NCBI GenBank assembly: GCA_028874915.1
Contig: JAPPHA010000018.1
Coordinates: 18,313 to 82,312, forward strand
Length of the DNA stretch: 64,000 bases
Direction of reading: 5' to 3'
From: Paracoccaceae bacterium
GTDB taxonomy: Bacteria; Pseudomonadota; Alphaproteobacteria; Rhodobacterales; Rhodobacteraceae
In this document: positions 29,890 to 37,632 of the stretch, piece after piece
Numbering within the stretch: position 1 is the first letter of the stretch
Layout: each line of letters starts with the position of its first letter
Position numbers and translations under genes: made by a program
Notes under the pieces: generated by a model
Told to the model about the DNA's origin: nothing
The model's input: the letters and a program-made list of their open reading frames with translations, nothing else
The model's database searches: none

Positions 29890-29937
29890 GCAGGACGGAC
29901 CGGAACAGACATCAGGAACCGAAAGTCGGAAAACGGA

Positions 29938-30294
29938 ATGGCGCTCTACGAGCATGTATTCATTGCGCGTCAGGATCTGTCGCACGCGCAGGCCGAAGGG
30001 CTCATGGAGCACTTCGGGAATGTCCTGAAAGAGAACGGCGGGTCGCTGGTTCTTCGGGAGTATTGGGGTCTCAAGACTCTGGCCTACAAGATAAACAAGA
30101 ACCGCAAGGGTCATTACGGGTTCTTTCGATCAGATGCCCCGGCCCCTGCGGTCAAGGAAATGGAACGCCAGATGCGTTTCCATGAAGATGTTCTGCGGGT
30201 GCTGACAACCCGGGTCGACGAGCACAGTGATGGCCCGTCGATCATGATGCAGTCCAAATCGTCCCACAAGGACCGTCACCGATCCCGCCGATAG
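29938..30294 (+). CDS. rpsF: 30S ribosomal protein S6
   Basis: A 118-residue S6. The N-terminus [20 protein letters not shown] and the central [20 protein letters not shown] followed by HYGFF are family hallmarks. The C-terminus carries a basic tail ([11 protein letters not shown]). S6 binds S18 on the platform of the small subunit. The ATG at 29938 is preceded by a purine-rich site; the upstream in-frame extension is leader sequence. rpsR and rplI follow in the same transcription unit. Confidence 0.96.
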   Translation: MALYEHVFIARQDLSHAQAEGLMEHFGNVLKENGGSLVLREYWGLKTLAYKINKNRKGHYGFFRSDAPAPAVKEMERQMRFHEDVLRVLTTRVDEHSDGPSIMMQSKSSHKDRHRSRR

Positions 30295-30318
30295 CGCCGG
30301 GATTCAGGGAGCACCGTC

Positions 30319-30546
30319 ATGGCAGCCAGACAATTCTTCCGCCGCCGCAAGTCCTGTCCGTTCTCCGGCGAAAACTCGCCGACGATCGACTACAAGGATG
30401 TCCGGCTTCTACAACGTTTCGTGTCCGAACGTGGCAAGATCGTACCGTCTCGGATCACGGCCGTCTCGGCAAAAAAGCAGCGTGAACTGTCACGGGCCAT
30501 CAAGCGCGCCCGGTATCTCGCGCTCTTGCCTTATGCAATCAAATAG
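30319..30546 (+). CDS. rpsR: 30S ribosomal protein S18
   Basis: A 75-residue S18, partner of S6 in the small subunit. [20 protein letters not shown] and [20 protein letters not shown] are diagnostic, and the basic ending [17 protein letters not shown] is normal. It lies 24 bases after rpsF and 18 bases before rplI. Confidence 0.97.
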   Translation: MAARQFFRRRKSCPFSGENSPTIDYKDVRLLQRFVSERGKIVPSRITAVSAKKQRELSRAIKRARYLALLPYAIK

Positions 30547-30564
30547 CCGAATCGGAACTGCGCA

Positions 30565-31170
30565 ATGGACGTGATCCTGCTGCAACGGGTGCCCAAGCTC
30601 GGACAGATGGGCGATGTGGTCTCGGTCAAGAAGGGGTACGCTCGAAACTTCCTGCTTCCGAAAGGCCGGGCCCTGCGGGCGACCGATACCAATCTTCGCT
30701 ATTTCGAAACAGAGAAAGCGCGAATTGAAGCCCAAAATCTCGAACAGAGCCAGGAGGCCGAAGCCGTTGCCAAGCGCCTTGAAGGGCAGCTGTTCGTTGT
30801 CATTCGGTCGGCATCGGATTCTGGATCCCTTTACGGTTCGGTCACCAGCCGAGACATCGCCCAGGCGGCACTAGAGGGCGGATTCGAAATCGATCGCAGC
30901 CAATGTGTCCTCGACCGGCCCATAAAGGAGTTGGGAATGCGCGATGTCACGATCAGCCTGCACCCCGAGGTTCAGTGTTCGGTCGTCGTGAATGTCGCCC
31001 GGTCCGAAGCCGAAGCCGAGCTGCAGGCCGCAGGCAGGGACGTCGGCGATGTCGTGGCCGAAGAAGAGCAGAAAGCGGACGCCGAGATGGCCGATCTTTT
31101 CGATGATCTCGGCGCGGCTGCTGTCGAAACCCTTGGCGAGGACATCGAATCCGACGACACCGCATCCTGA
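30565..31170 (+). CDS. rplI: 50S ribosomal protein L9
   Basis: A 201-residue L9. The N-terminal domain [20 protein letters not shown] continuing to [17 protein letters not shown] is diagnostic, followed by the long connecting helix ([20 protein letters not shown]) and the C-terminal domain. An acidic extension of about 45 residues follows the core, rich in Glu, Asp and Ala, a feature often seen in alphaproteobacterial L9. Last gene of the rpsF-rpsR-rplI unit. Confidence 0.96.
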   Translation: MDVILLQRVPKLGQMGDVVSVKKGYARNFLLPKGRALRATDTNLRYFETEKARIEAQNLEQSQEAEAVAKRLEGQLFVVIRSASDSGSLYGSVTSRDIAQAALEGGFEIDRSQCVLDRPIKELGMRDVTISLHPEVQCSVVVNVARSEAEAELQAAGRDVGDVVAEEEQKADAEMADLFDDLGAAAVETLGEDIESDDTAS

Positions 31171-31558
31171 ACGGAGCCCTTCGCGCGCAATCGTTCCGTC
31201 ACGGCTTACGAAAACGCGGCAATCTCGATCCTGTCCACTTCGTTCCTGTCCACTTCGGCCAGGCCCGAATGCACATTTGATTGACACGGGACCGGAGTCG
31301 ATTGCGCCAACCGGTGACTCGGGCCTGGCGCTTGTTCGCGACAGTGTGTAGCTCCTTGAGTGGCCGTTCATTGGTTTCAGTCCACTACTCCGCCTGGACC
31401 GGACCGTCCTAGCTGACTTCGAATCCGCTTGAATTGACGGCGGATGACCCCGAATATCGCCGTGTCGACGACCGTGGTCCGCCAAGGCGTCATGCCACGT
31501 TTAGAGCATGACACCTTAGGATCTCCCAAGAGGATAACGATCAGTTCGGGAGGATCTC
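31171..31558. other. Gene-free spacer downstream of rplI with a short tandem repeat
   Basis: About 390 bases without a supported gene. Two adjacent 15-base copies of a TCCTGTCCACTTCG unit lie at about 31229-31257. The right edge holds the GGGAGG ribosome binding site of the DUF2237 gene. Confidence 0.45.
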
Positions 31559-31948
31559 GTGAAAATCAGTCTTCAACGCGCTGAAAGCACCAATGTCCTT
31601 GGCGAACCCCTGAAACCCTGTTCGTTCGATCCGATGACCGGATTCTACCGCGACGGGTGCTGCAACACCGGACGGGACGATCACGGGCGCCACACTGTCT
31701 GCTGCCAGGTCACCGACGCCTTTCTGGAGTTTTCCAAAAGTCGCGGAAATGACCTGAGCACGCCGAGACCGGAATTTGGCTTCCCGGGTCTCCGGGATGG
31801 CGACCGCTGGTGTCTCTGTGCCGACCGATGGATGGAGGCGGTGCTCCACGATTCGGCGCCAAAGGTGATTCTGGAAAGTACGCACAGGGATACGCTGTCG
31901 ACGATCCCCTTCGGCGTCCTCAGGAAATACGCTCTGGACGTCAACTGA
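31559..31948 (+). CDS. DUF2237 family protein
   Basis: A 129-residue protein of the DUF2237 family. The family pattern is complete: NVLGEPLKPCSFDPMTGFYR followed by DGCCNTG, the HTVCCQVTDAFLEFSKSRGN segment, and then FGFPGLRDGDRWCLCADRW. Several conserved cysteines suggest metal or cluster binding, but no function is established for the family as far as I know. The start is GTG, supported by a GGGAGG box six bases upstream. It is monocistronic, downstream of the ribosomal protein genes and separated from them by a spacer. Confidence 0.85.
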   Translation: MKISLQRAESTNVLGEPLKPCSFDPMTGFYRDGCCNTGRDDHGRHTVCCQVTDAFLEFSKSRGNDLSTPRPEFGFPGLRDGDRWCLCADRWMEAVLHDSAPKVILESTHRDTLSTIPFGVLRKYALDVN

Positions 31949-32600
31949 TCCCGAAGCGTTGTACCGGTCGCTCTGGGAATATGCCGGCAGTAAGATCGCG
32001 GAATTCGTGTTGGGCCTGACGAGTCCCCCGTTTCCGGGCACCGGCGGAATCCACAAGTTGCTCTGGGCCGGATCCGGACACGGGACGCGGAAAGGTCATC
32101 GTGCTGTCGTGACCTGTGACGCCAACCCGGAAGCGATCACGTCCTGACGGCCCGTACGTTCCCGATCGGGCAATCCGCGTGTTTGTCGCCGACATCAATC
32201 AGGAGTCCGAGGCTGTGATCATGGCCCCCGGCGAGATTGGCGACGACGGACAGCAGCGTCATTTCTTGGCGCCGTGAGCGATCGCGACGACAGGTCCTGG
32301 ACCGGGAAAAGGGATATGGGCGAACAACCAAACCTTCAGCCCGTGGAATCACCCTCACCCCGCAATCGAGGCCGAGGCATCGCTGGTGCAAAACCCTTGG
32401 TGGTTCTTTCGGGCAAGACTTCGGTGGGTTTCCGACGGCCCGCTGTACTTCATTGTGCCGCGGTATCCCTTCGTCACCGAGTGTGATTGGCAATCTCCAA
32501 TTGCCAAAACCGTGCCAGACGTCAACTCAGGTTTCGGGCCGGGCGGACTTTGAACCCGATCGGAAGGCACACTGGTCCAGGGCTTACCGTCAAGTCCGGG
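31949..32600. other. Spacer with a possible coding relic
   Basis: No gene with a start and ribosome binding site is supported. One plus-strand frame without a start codon, about 32297-32552, is open for some 85 codons and is unusually rich in tryptophan and phenylalanine (QNPWWFFRARLRWVSDGPLY). I do not recognise it and cannot tell a relic from chance. Confidence 0.35.
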
Positions 32601-33335
32601 CTAAGGAAGGCTGAGCTTGGCCAGACGACCGCCATCCACGACGTAAGTCTGCCCCGTGATGAATCCGCTCTCTTCGGCCGCCAGGAATGCCACGAGCGCC
32701 GCCACATCTTCGGGAGCACCGGTCCGACCCACAGGGTGGATGCGCGCCAGGTCACGGCGGAATGTCGCCGGGTCCGGCATGGATTCGATGAATTCATGGT
32801 TCAGATTGGTATCGATCCACCCCGGTGCTACGGAGTTGCAGTGGATACCCTCGGACGCGTGGTCCACGGCCACGGCACGGGTGAGCCCGTGCAATCCGGC
32901 CTTTGACGCGCAGTAGGCCGCATGTCCGGGATTGGCTCCGAGCCCTTCGAGGGATCCGATATTGACGATGCTTCCCCCTCTCTTCCGCAAATGCGGCAGT
33001 GCCGCCCGGATCATCAGGAATGGCGCGGTCAGGTTTACAGCAAGGCAACGCTGCCAGTCCCTGACGCCCAAGTCCTCAATTCGGGACTCCTGCATTGTCC
33101 CGGCGTTGTTGACGAGGACATCCAGCCGTTCGGCGCGGGAAACGACCTCTGCCACGACGCTGTCGGGCGACGTGACATCGGTAAAATCGGCCTTGATCCC
33201 TTCAGCCTCCGTATCCACGCCCCGCTGTGCGGTAAAGACTCGCGCACCTTCGTCACGCAACCGCCGGACGATGGCTTGCCCAATCCCGCTTCGACCGCCG
33301 GTAACCAACGCGACCTTGCCGTCAAACCGCTTCAT
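32601..33335 (-). CDS. Short-chain dehydrogenase/reductase, last gene of the HpbD-like operon
   Basis: A 244-residue SDR. The cofactor loop is VALVTGGRSGIGQAIVRRL, the NNAGTMQES segment follows, the catalytic serine is in VNIGSLEGLGANPG, and the YCASKAGLHGLTRAVAVDH motif supplies tyrosine and lysine. The C-terminus FITGQTYVVDGGRLAKLSLP is typical. The substrate is not predictable from sequence. The ATG overlaps the stop codon of the upstream SDR in an ATGA arrangement, so translation is coupled. Being the third gene after the HpbD-like enzyme suggests oxidation or reduction of an intermediate in the same pathway. Confidence 0.88.
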   Translation of the reverse strand: MKRFDGKVALVTGGRSGIGQAIVRRLRDEGARVFTAQRGVDTEAEGIKADFTDVTSPDSVVAEVVSRAERLDVLVNNAGTMQESRIEDLGVRDWQRCLAVNLTAPFLMIRAALPHLRKRGGSIVNIGSLEGLGANPGHAAYCASKAGLHGLTRAVAVDHASEGIHCNSVAPGWIDTNLNHEFIESMPDPATFRRDLARIHPVGRTGAPEDVAALVAFLAAEESGFITGQTYVVDGGRLAKLSLP

Positions 33336-34066
33336 GACACCGGCTTCCCGCCATTCACCTCGATTACGGCACCGCACACGTAGCGTGCCGCACCCGAGGC
33401 CAGGAAGAGCACCACATCGGCAATGTCCTCGGGCTCCGCGATACGGCCCAAGGGTACCGTTTTGCCCAACTCAACCACTGCTGAATCCGAGTCGAAACCG
33501 CGTTCCTCGAAACCGGAACGCAGCATGGGCGTGTTCACCTCGTTGGGGCAGACAGCGTTTACCCGGATTCCCTGGTGCGCGTGATCCATCCCCATGCACT
33601 GCGTCAATGATGCGATTGCCGCCTTGGTCATGCAATAAAGAGCGTGGTTCGGCCCTGGCGCCCTGGCTCCCCAGCAAGACGCAATGTTGACGATGGCTCC
33701 TCCGCCCGTGGCTGCCATGATCGGAATTGCGGCGCGGCAGATGCGGAATGGTGCCTCGACATTGACGCCCATCGACCGCTCCCAGTCCAAATCCGAGGTC
33801 TCGGTGATCGGTCCCCGCGTGATGACTCCGGCGTTGTTCGTGACGATGTCCAGCCCGCCGAGCGCGTCAAAAGCTGCCAAGGCCAGTCCGTCGGCATAGG
33901 ATGCATCCAGCAGATCACCCTGCAGGTGCTTTTCGGCCGCGAAAGTGCAGACATCCTTGTCGGCCACGGCCACCCGGGCGCCCTCGGCACGCAGCCGCGC
34001 GACGATGGCCCTTCCGATACCGCCGGCCGCACCGGTCACCAGGGCCGCTTTCCCTTCAAACCTCAC
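33332..34066 (-). CDS. Short-chain dehydrogenase/reductase, middle gene of the HpbD-like operon
   Basis: A 244-residue SDR with the cofactor loop AALVTGAAGGIGRAIVARL, NNAGVITRGP, catalytic serine in NIASCWGARAPGPNH and YCMTKAAIASLTQCMGMDH. DVCTFAAEKHLQGDL at about residues 35-50 resembles an NAD-preferring acidic binding site. A GTG at 34066 preceded by GAGGAG eight bases upstream is the best start; the 48-residue in-frame extension upstream overlaps the preceding gene and is rejected. It starts 16 bases after the HpbD-like gene and overlaps the next SDR, so all three form one operon. The substrate is unknown. Confidence 0.87.
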   Translation of the reverse strand: MRFEGKAALVTGAAGGIGRAIVARLRAEGARVAVADKDVCTFAAEKHLQGDLLDASYADGLALAAFDALGGLDIVTNNAGVITRGPITETSDLDWERSMGVNVEAPFRICRAAIPIMAATGGGAIVNIASCWGARAPGPNHALYCMTKAAIASLTQCMGMDHAHQGIRVNAVCPNEVNTPMLRSGFEERGFDSDSAVVELGKTVPLGRIAEPEDIADVVLFLASGAARYVCGAVIEVNGGKPVS

Positions 34067-34082
34067 TGTATTCACTCCTCGG

Positions 34083-35186
34083 TCAGAAGCTCGCAACAAG
34101 TGTTCCGAACATGCCCTCGTCCGGCACGACGCCCAGTCCCGGCCCGGTCGGAGCGGCGATATGACCGCGTTCGATCCGGATGCCATTTCCGGAATCGTAG
34201 TGATCCTCAATGTAAGGTGCCGCTAGCCAGACACCGTCCAGAAGATCGGGGCGGACCGTCGCGCCGATCTGAACGCAGGCTGCGGCGATGATGTCGCCCC
34301 CCCAGCTGTCGTCACAGGTATGCGGCAGGTTTTGAGACTCGCAGATGTCACGAAACGTGCGCATGTTCTGCAATCCACCGATGCGCGTCACTTTCATGCT
34401 GAAACCGTCGACCAATCCGGTTCCTGCCGCCGAGATGACCGCGTTCAGATCGACGCTGCTCTCGTCCATGTAGACGGCGTGATTTACCTGCGGGCGGATT
34501 TTCTTCAATTCCTCCACGGTATCACAAGGCTGTTCCATGATGAACGGAATGTCCGGGCACTCGCGGCTGATGCGCAACGCATCCCGGGTGGTCAGACCGC
34601 GGTTTCCATCGATTGAGAGGCGAATTCCCGTGTTACCGATCACTTCCCAGACTTTCCGGATCGTCTCGATATCGGTTTCAACCGGGTGGCCGCCGACCTT
34701 GACTTGCAGGCGAGGATAACCCTCGGACATCTTTTCGCCTGCCAAACGGGCGACGTCATCGGGAACGCCGACGCCGATGGCGTAGTAGGAGGGAACGAGG
34801 TCGGTTGCCGCACCGCCCAGGAGTTCGGCTACGCTGATGCCGAGCGACTTTCCAAGAAGGTCATGCGCGGCAATGTCGATCGCCGCCTTGGCATAGTTGT
34901 GACCTGTGAGCAGGGTGTTCATACTGCGGTGCAGCATTGATGGCCAGATTTCCACCCCGTACAGCCCCTTGGCGAGCTCAATCAGTGCGGCCCGCGCCCC
35001 GCCGGAATGGGACTCGGCATAGGTCGGGCCGACCGGACAAGTCTCCCCCCAGCCGACGGTGCCATCTTCAGAAACCAGCTTGACCAAGGTGGTGTCCAGC
35101 ACATGAACCTCCGCGTTGGCCATCGTGTAAGGACCGCTCTTGACCGGTAGATCGTGGGAATAGATGTGGATTTCCTTGATCTTCAC
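34083..35186 (-). CDS. Enolase-superfamily enzyme, HpbD-like (hydroxyproline betaine epimerase or cis-3-hydroxyproline dehydratase)
   Basis: A 367-residue mandelate-racemase-subgroup protein. It closely resembles the 4R-hydroxyproline betaine 2-epimerase (HpbD) and cis-3-hydroxy-L-proline dehydratase group: [37 protein letters not shown] and [20 protein letters not shown]. Visible catalytic positions are Lys163 in RLQVKVGG, metal ligands Asp193, Glu218 and Asp241, and Lys265 in [11 protein letters not shown]. Asp292 and Trp320, which I recall contacting the quaternary amine in HpbD, are both present, favouring a betaine substrate. The start is GTG at 35186 with a GGGGGA box. It heads an operon with two SDRs. 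Dehydratase activity remains an alternative. Confidence 0.82.
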   Translation of the reverse strand: MKIKEIHIYSHDLPVKSGPYTMANAEVHVLDTTLVKLVSEDGTVGWGETCPVGPTYAESHSGGARAALIELAKGLYGVEIWPSMLHRSMNTLLTGHNYAKAAIDIAAHDLLGKSLGISVAELLGGAATDLVPSYYAIGVGVPDDVARLAGEKMSEGYPRLQVKVGGHPVETDIETIRKVWEVIGNTGIRLSIDGNRGLTTRDALRISRECPDIPFIMEQPCDTVEELKKIRPQVNHAVYMDESSVDLNAVISAAGTGLVDGFSMKVTRIGGLQNMRTFRDICESQNLPHTCDDSWGGDIIAAACVQIGATVRPDLLDGVWLAAPYIEDHYDSGNGIRIERGHIAAPTGPGLGVVPDEGMFGTLVASF

Positions 35187-36057
35187 TTGTGTCCCCCTTT
35201 GTACGCCGGGTCTTGGCAGGATCAACGATTAGCGTCCGAATCCAGTTCGTGGCGCGCCGCTACCGGCAGGACGCGGGTTGCTGTTTCGAGCCCGATGATG
35301 CGCTCAGCCTCAAGTGGCCCATGTCACGGAGAGTGTGCAACCCGGACATCGCGATGCCATCGAAACCCGGTCACGCTGGGCAGGCACCTGCAATCCCAGT
35401 TGCATACGCCGGATCGGTGCACATTGACCACGTCCCGGCAGGGTTGGCTTTGGAATCGGGCGGCTTGCGCTGTCCGGAACACGCAGCCGGTTCCTGAGAC
35501 CTGGTGCAACCGGTCCTTCAATTGCAATGCTGGATCGGAACGTGGTCCGCACCGGAATCCCTCCGCGCATGGCTCGAACCGGACCTGCCGGAAAGACGGT
35601 GACGCTCCGTTTCGCGCCGCCTGCGCCCACCTCGTGCCGACGGTCAGCCTCATGTGACGTTCGTTATTCACGTCATCAATTGCCGGCTTACACAGTTTGC
35701 CCACCATCGTGTACGAACTGGATCCGGAAGACCTGCGCACCCCGTTTGGCCAATTCTCGTGGCCGACTCGCCGAACAGGGCACCCAACTGGCTGTAATCC
35801 CGTCGTGAAGTGTGAGTCGCCTTGGAGACCGGACCGGGATTCGATACCAAGATGGTGTTTGGTCGCGTCTGTGACCCGGACCGAAAACGGTTGCGCCGAC
35901 ATCCCGTCATGACTAGCTTCAGGCTGGCAACCTGGGCGGCACACGGATGGGGTTTGCCGTCACCTTCCCGGGAACCCTTCCATGCGTTGAACGAACCGGT
36001 TATCCGCCATCCAAAGACGCGCCTGACCCGATCTTCGGCCAAACTTGGAGCAGAGAG
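35187..36057. other. Long divergent intergenic region in the catabolic cluster
   Basis: About 870 bases between the HpbD-like operon (minus) and the aminotransferase gene (plus). It must contain promoters for both. No regulator gene is present, although clusters of this type usually carry one. Open frames on both strands lack domains and look like chance or decay. Confidence 0.4.
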
Positions 36058-37440
36058 ATGGACTCACTGATCTTCACCAACGACATCGACGAGGTGATCG
36101 AGAACGACCGTGCCCATATCTGGCATCATCTGACTCAGCACAAACCATTCGAGACCGTCGACCCTCGCATTATCGTCGGAGGCAAGGGCTTGCGGGTCTG
36201 GGACGCTCGCGGAAAGGAACATGTGGATGCGCTGTCCGGTGGCGTCTGGACAGTCAACGTGGGTTACGGGCGTGAACGGATCGCCAATGCAATCCGGGAC
36301 CAACTGATCAAGCTCAATTACTTTGCCCACTCCGCTGGTTCCATACCGGGATCCGTCTTTGCACGGCAACTCATCGAACGGATGCCAGGCATGAGCCGGG
36401 TATATTTCCAGAATTCCGGTTCCGAAGCCAATGAAAAGGCCTTCAAGATGGTCCGCCAGATCGCGCACAAACGCCATGGCGGTCGGAAATACAAGATTCT
36501 CTTTCGGGAACGTGACTATCACGGGACGACGATCACGGCCCTCTCCGCCTGCGGGCAACCCCAACGGGCGGTGCAGTACGGCCCGTTCACCCCTGGGTTC
36601 GTCGAGGTCCCGCACTGTCTCGAATATCGCAGCCAATGGGGACCGTGCGAAGATTACGGTGTCCGCGCTGCCCGAGCGATCGAGGACGTCATCCTCCGCG
36701 AGGGCCCGGATACCATTGGCGCTATCTGCCTTGAGCCCATGACGGCCGGCGGTGGCGTGATTCCGCCGCCGGAAGGGTACTGGGAAACTGTGCAGGACAT
36801 CTGCCGGAAACACGACATCCTGATCCACATCGATGAAGTGGTCTGCGGCCTCGGACGCATCGGCAGCTGGTTCGGCTACCAGCAATTCGGCGTCAAGCCG
36901 GACATGGTGACTATGGCCAAGGGCGTCGCCTCGGGCTACGCGGCCATCGCCTGTCTGGTCACGACAGAGGACGTCTTCCAGATGTTCAAGACCGACCCGG
37001 ATGATCCACTGGACTATTTCCGTGATATTTCGACCTTTGGCGGCTGCACGGCGGGACCAGCTGCAGCCATCGAGAACATGGCAATCGTCGAGGACGAGGA
37101 CCTCCTGGCGAATACACTTGCAATGGGTGACTATCTTGATGAACGGCTCCGTGCGCTTCAGGATTGTCATGTCGTCATCGGAGATGTTCGCGGGCGAGGA
37201 CTGTTCTACGGCCTCGAGTTGGTGAGTGATCGGGAATCCCGGGAACCGGTACCGGAATCGCAGGCGCAGGCCGTGGTTGCCGACTGCATGAATCAAGGCG
37301 TCATCATTGGCGTGACCAATCGCAGTCTCCCAGGATTCAACAACACGCTATGCCTGAGTCCGGCTCTCATCGCGAACCGTGATGATCTCGATCAGATCGT
37401 CGATGCCATGGATGCGGCACTCGGCCGCGTCTTCCGTTGA
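36058..37440 (+). CDS. tpa: Taurine-pyruvate aminotransferase
   Basis: A 460-residue class III aminotransferase using pyridoxal phosphate. The whole sequence follows taurine-pyruvate aminotransferase: IWHHLTQHKPFETVDPRIIV, SGGVWTVNVGYGRERIANAI, LNYFAHSAGSIPGSVFARQL, the cofactor Asp259 in IHIDEVVCGLGRIGSWFGY, Lys288 in VTMAKGVASGYAAIACLVTT, and NRSLPGFNNTLCLSPALIAN near the C-terminus. It converts taurine and pyruvate to sulfoacetaldehyde and alanine. Neither xsc (sulfoacetaldehyde acetyltransferase) nor taurine transport genes are in the window. The ATG at 36058 follows GGAGCAGAGAG; the longer upstream frame is rejected. A corrinoid-activator gene follows in the same direction after about 190 bases. 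Confidence 0.85.
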   Translation: MDSLIFTNDIDEVIENDRAHIWHHLTQHKPFETVDPRIIVGGKGLRVWDARGKEHVDALSGGVWTVNVGYGRERIANAIRDQLIKLNYFAHSAGSIPGSVFARQLIERMPGMSRVYFQNSGSEANEKAFKMVRQIAHKRHGGRKYKILFRERDYHGTTITALSACGQPQRAVQYGPFTPGFVEVPHCLEYRSQWGPCEDYGVRAARAIEDVILREGPDTIGAICLEPMTAGGGVIPPPEGYWETVQDICRKHDILIHIDEVVCGLGRIGSWFGYQQFGVKPDMVTMAKGVASGYAAIACLVTTEDVFQMFKTDPDDPLDYFRDISTFGGCTAGPAAAIENMAIVEDEDLLANTLAMGDYLDERLRALQDCHVVIGDVRGRGLFYGLELVSDRESREPVPESQAQAVVADCMNQGVIIGVTNRSLPGFNNTLCLSPALIANRDDLDQIVDAMDAALGRVFR

Positions 37441-37632
37441 CGGGAACCGGCGTAACGCTGGCCACGGATTTCGGACCGGGTGCCGTTCGGCATTAGCAGC
37501 CGTATCCGGACTTGTCGTCGCACCTCCGAGGTCCCTGAAGGGACTGCATGTCCGTGAACAGGTTACGACCACGAACCGAATTCGGGGCCGCACGCTCATG
37601 TCCTGTCTCTGACCGACTCCACCGGTGACTGA

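Noticed and set aside
35324..35944. Minus-strand open frame of about 200 codons between the HpbD-like operon and tpa
   Set aside because: No domain and composition unlike neighbouring genes. I considered a missing regulator here but saw no helix-turn-helix.
36064..37296. Long minus-strand open frame of about 410 codons opposite the aminotransferase gene
   Set aside because: It is antisense to a gene with full-length family similarity, has no domain, and reflects the codon bias of the coding strand.
37441..37632. Possible cobalamin riboswitch before the corrinoid activator gene
   Set aside because: The spacer is short and I could not find a B12-box-like sequence.
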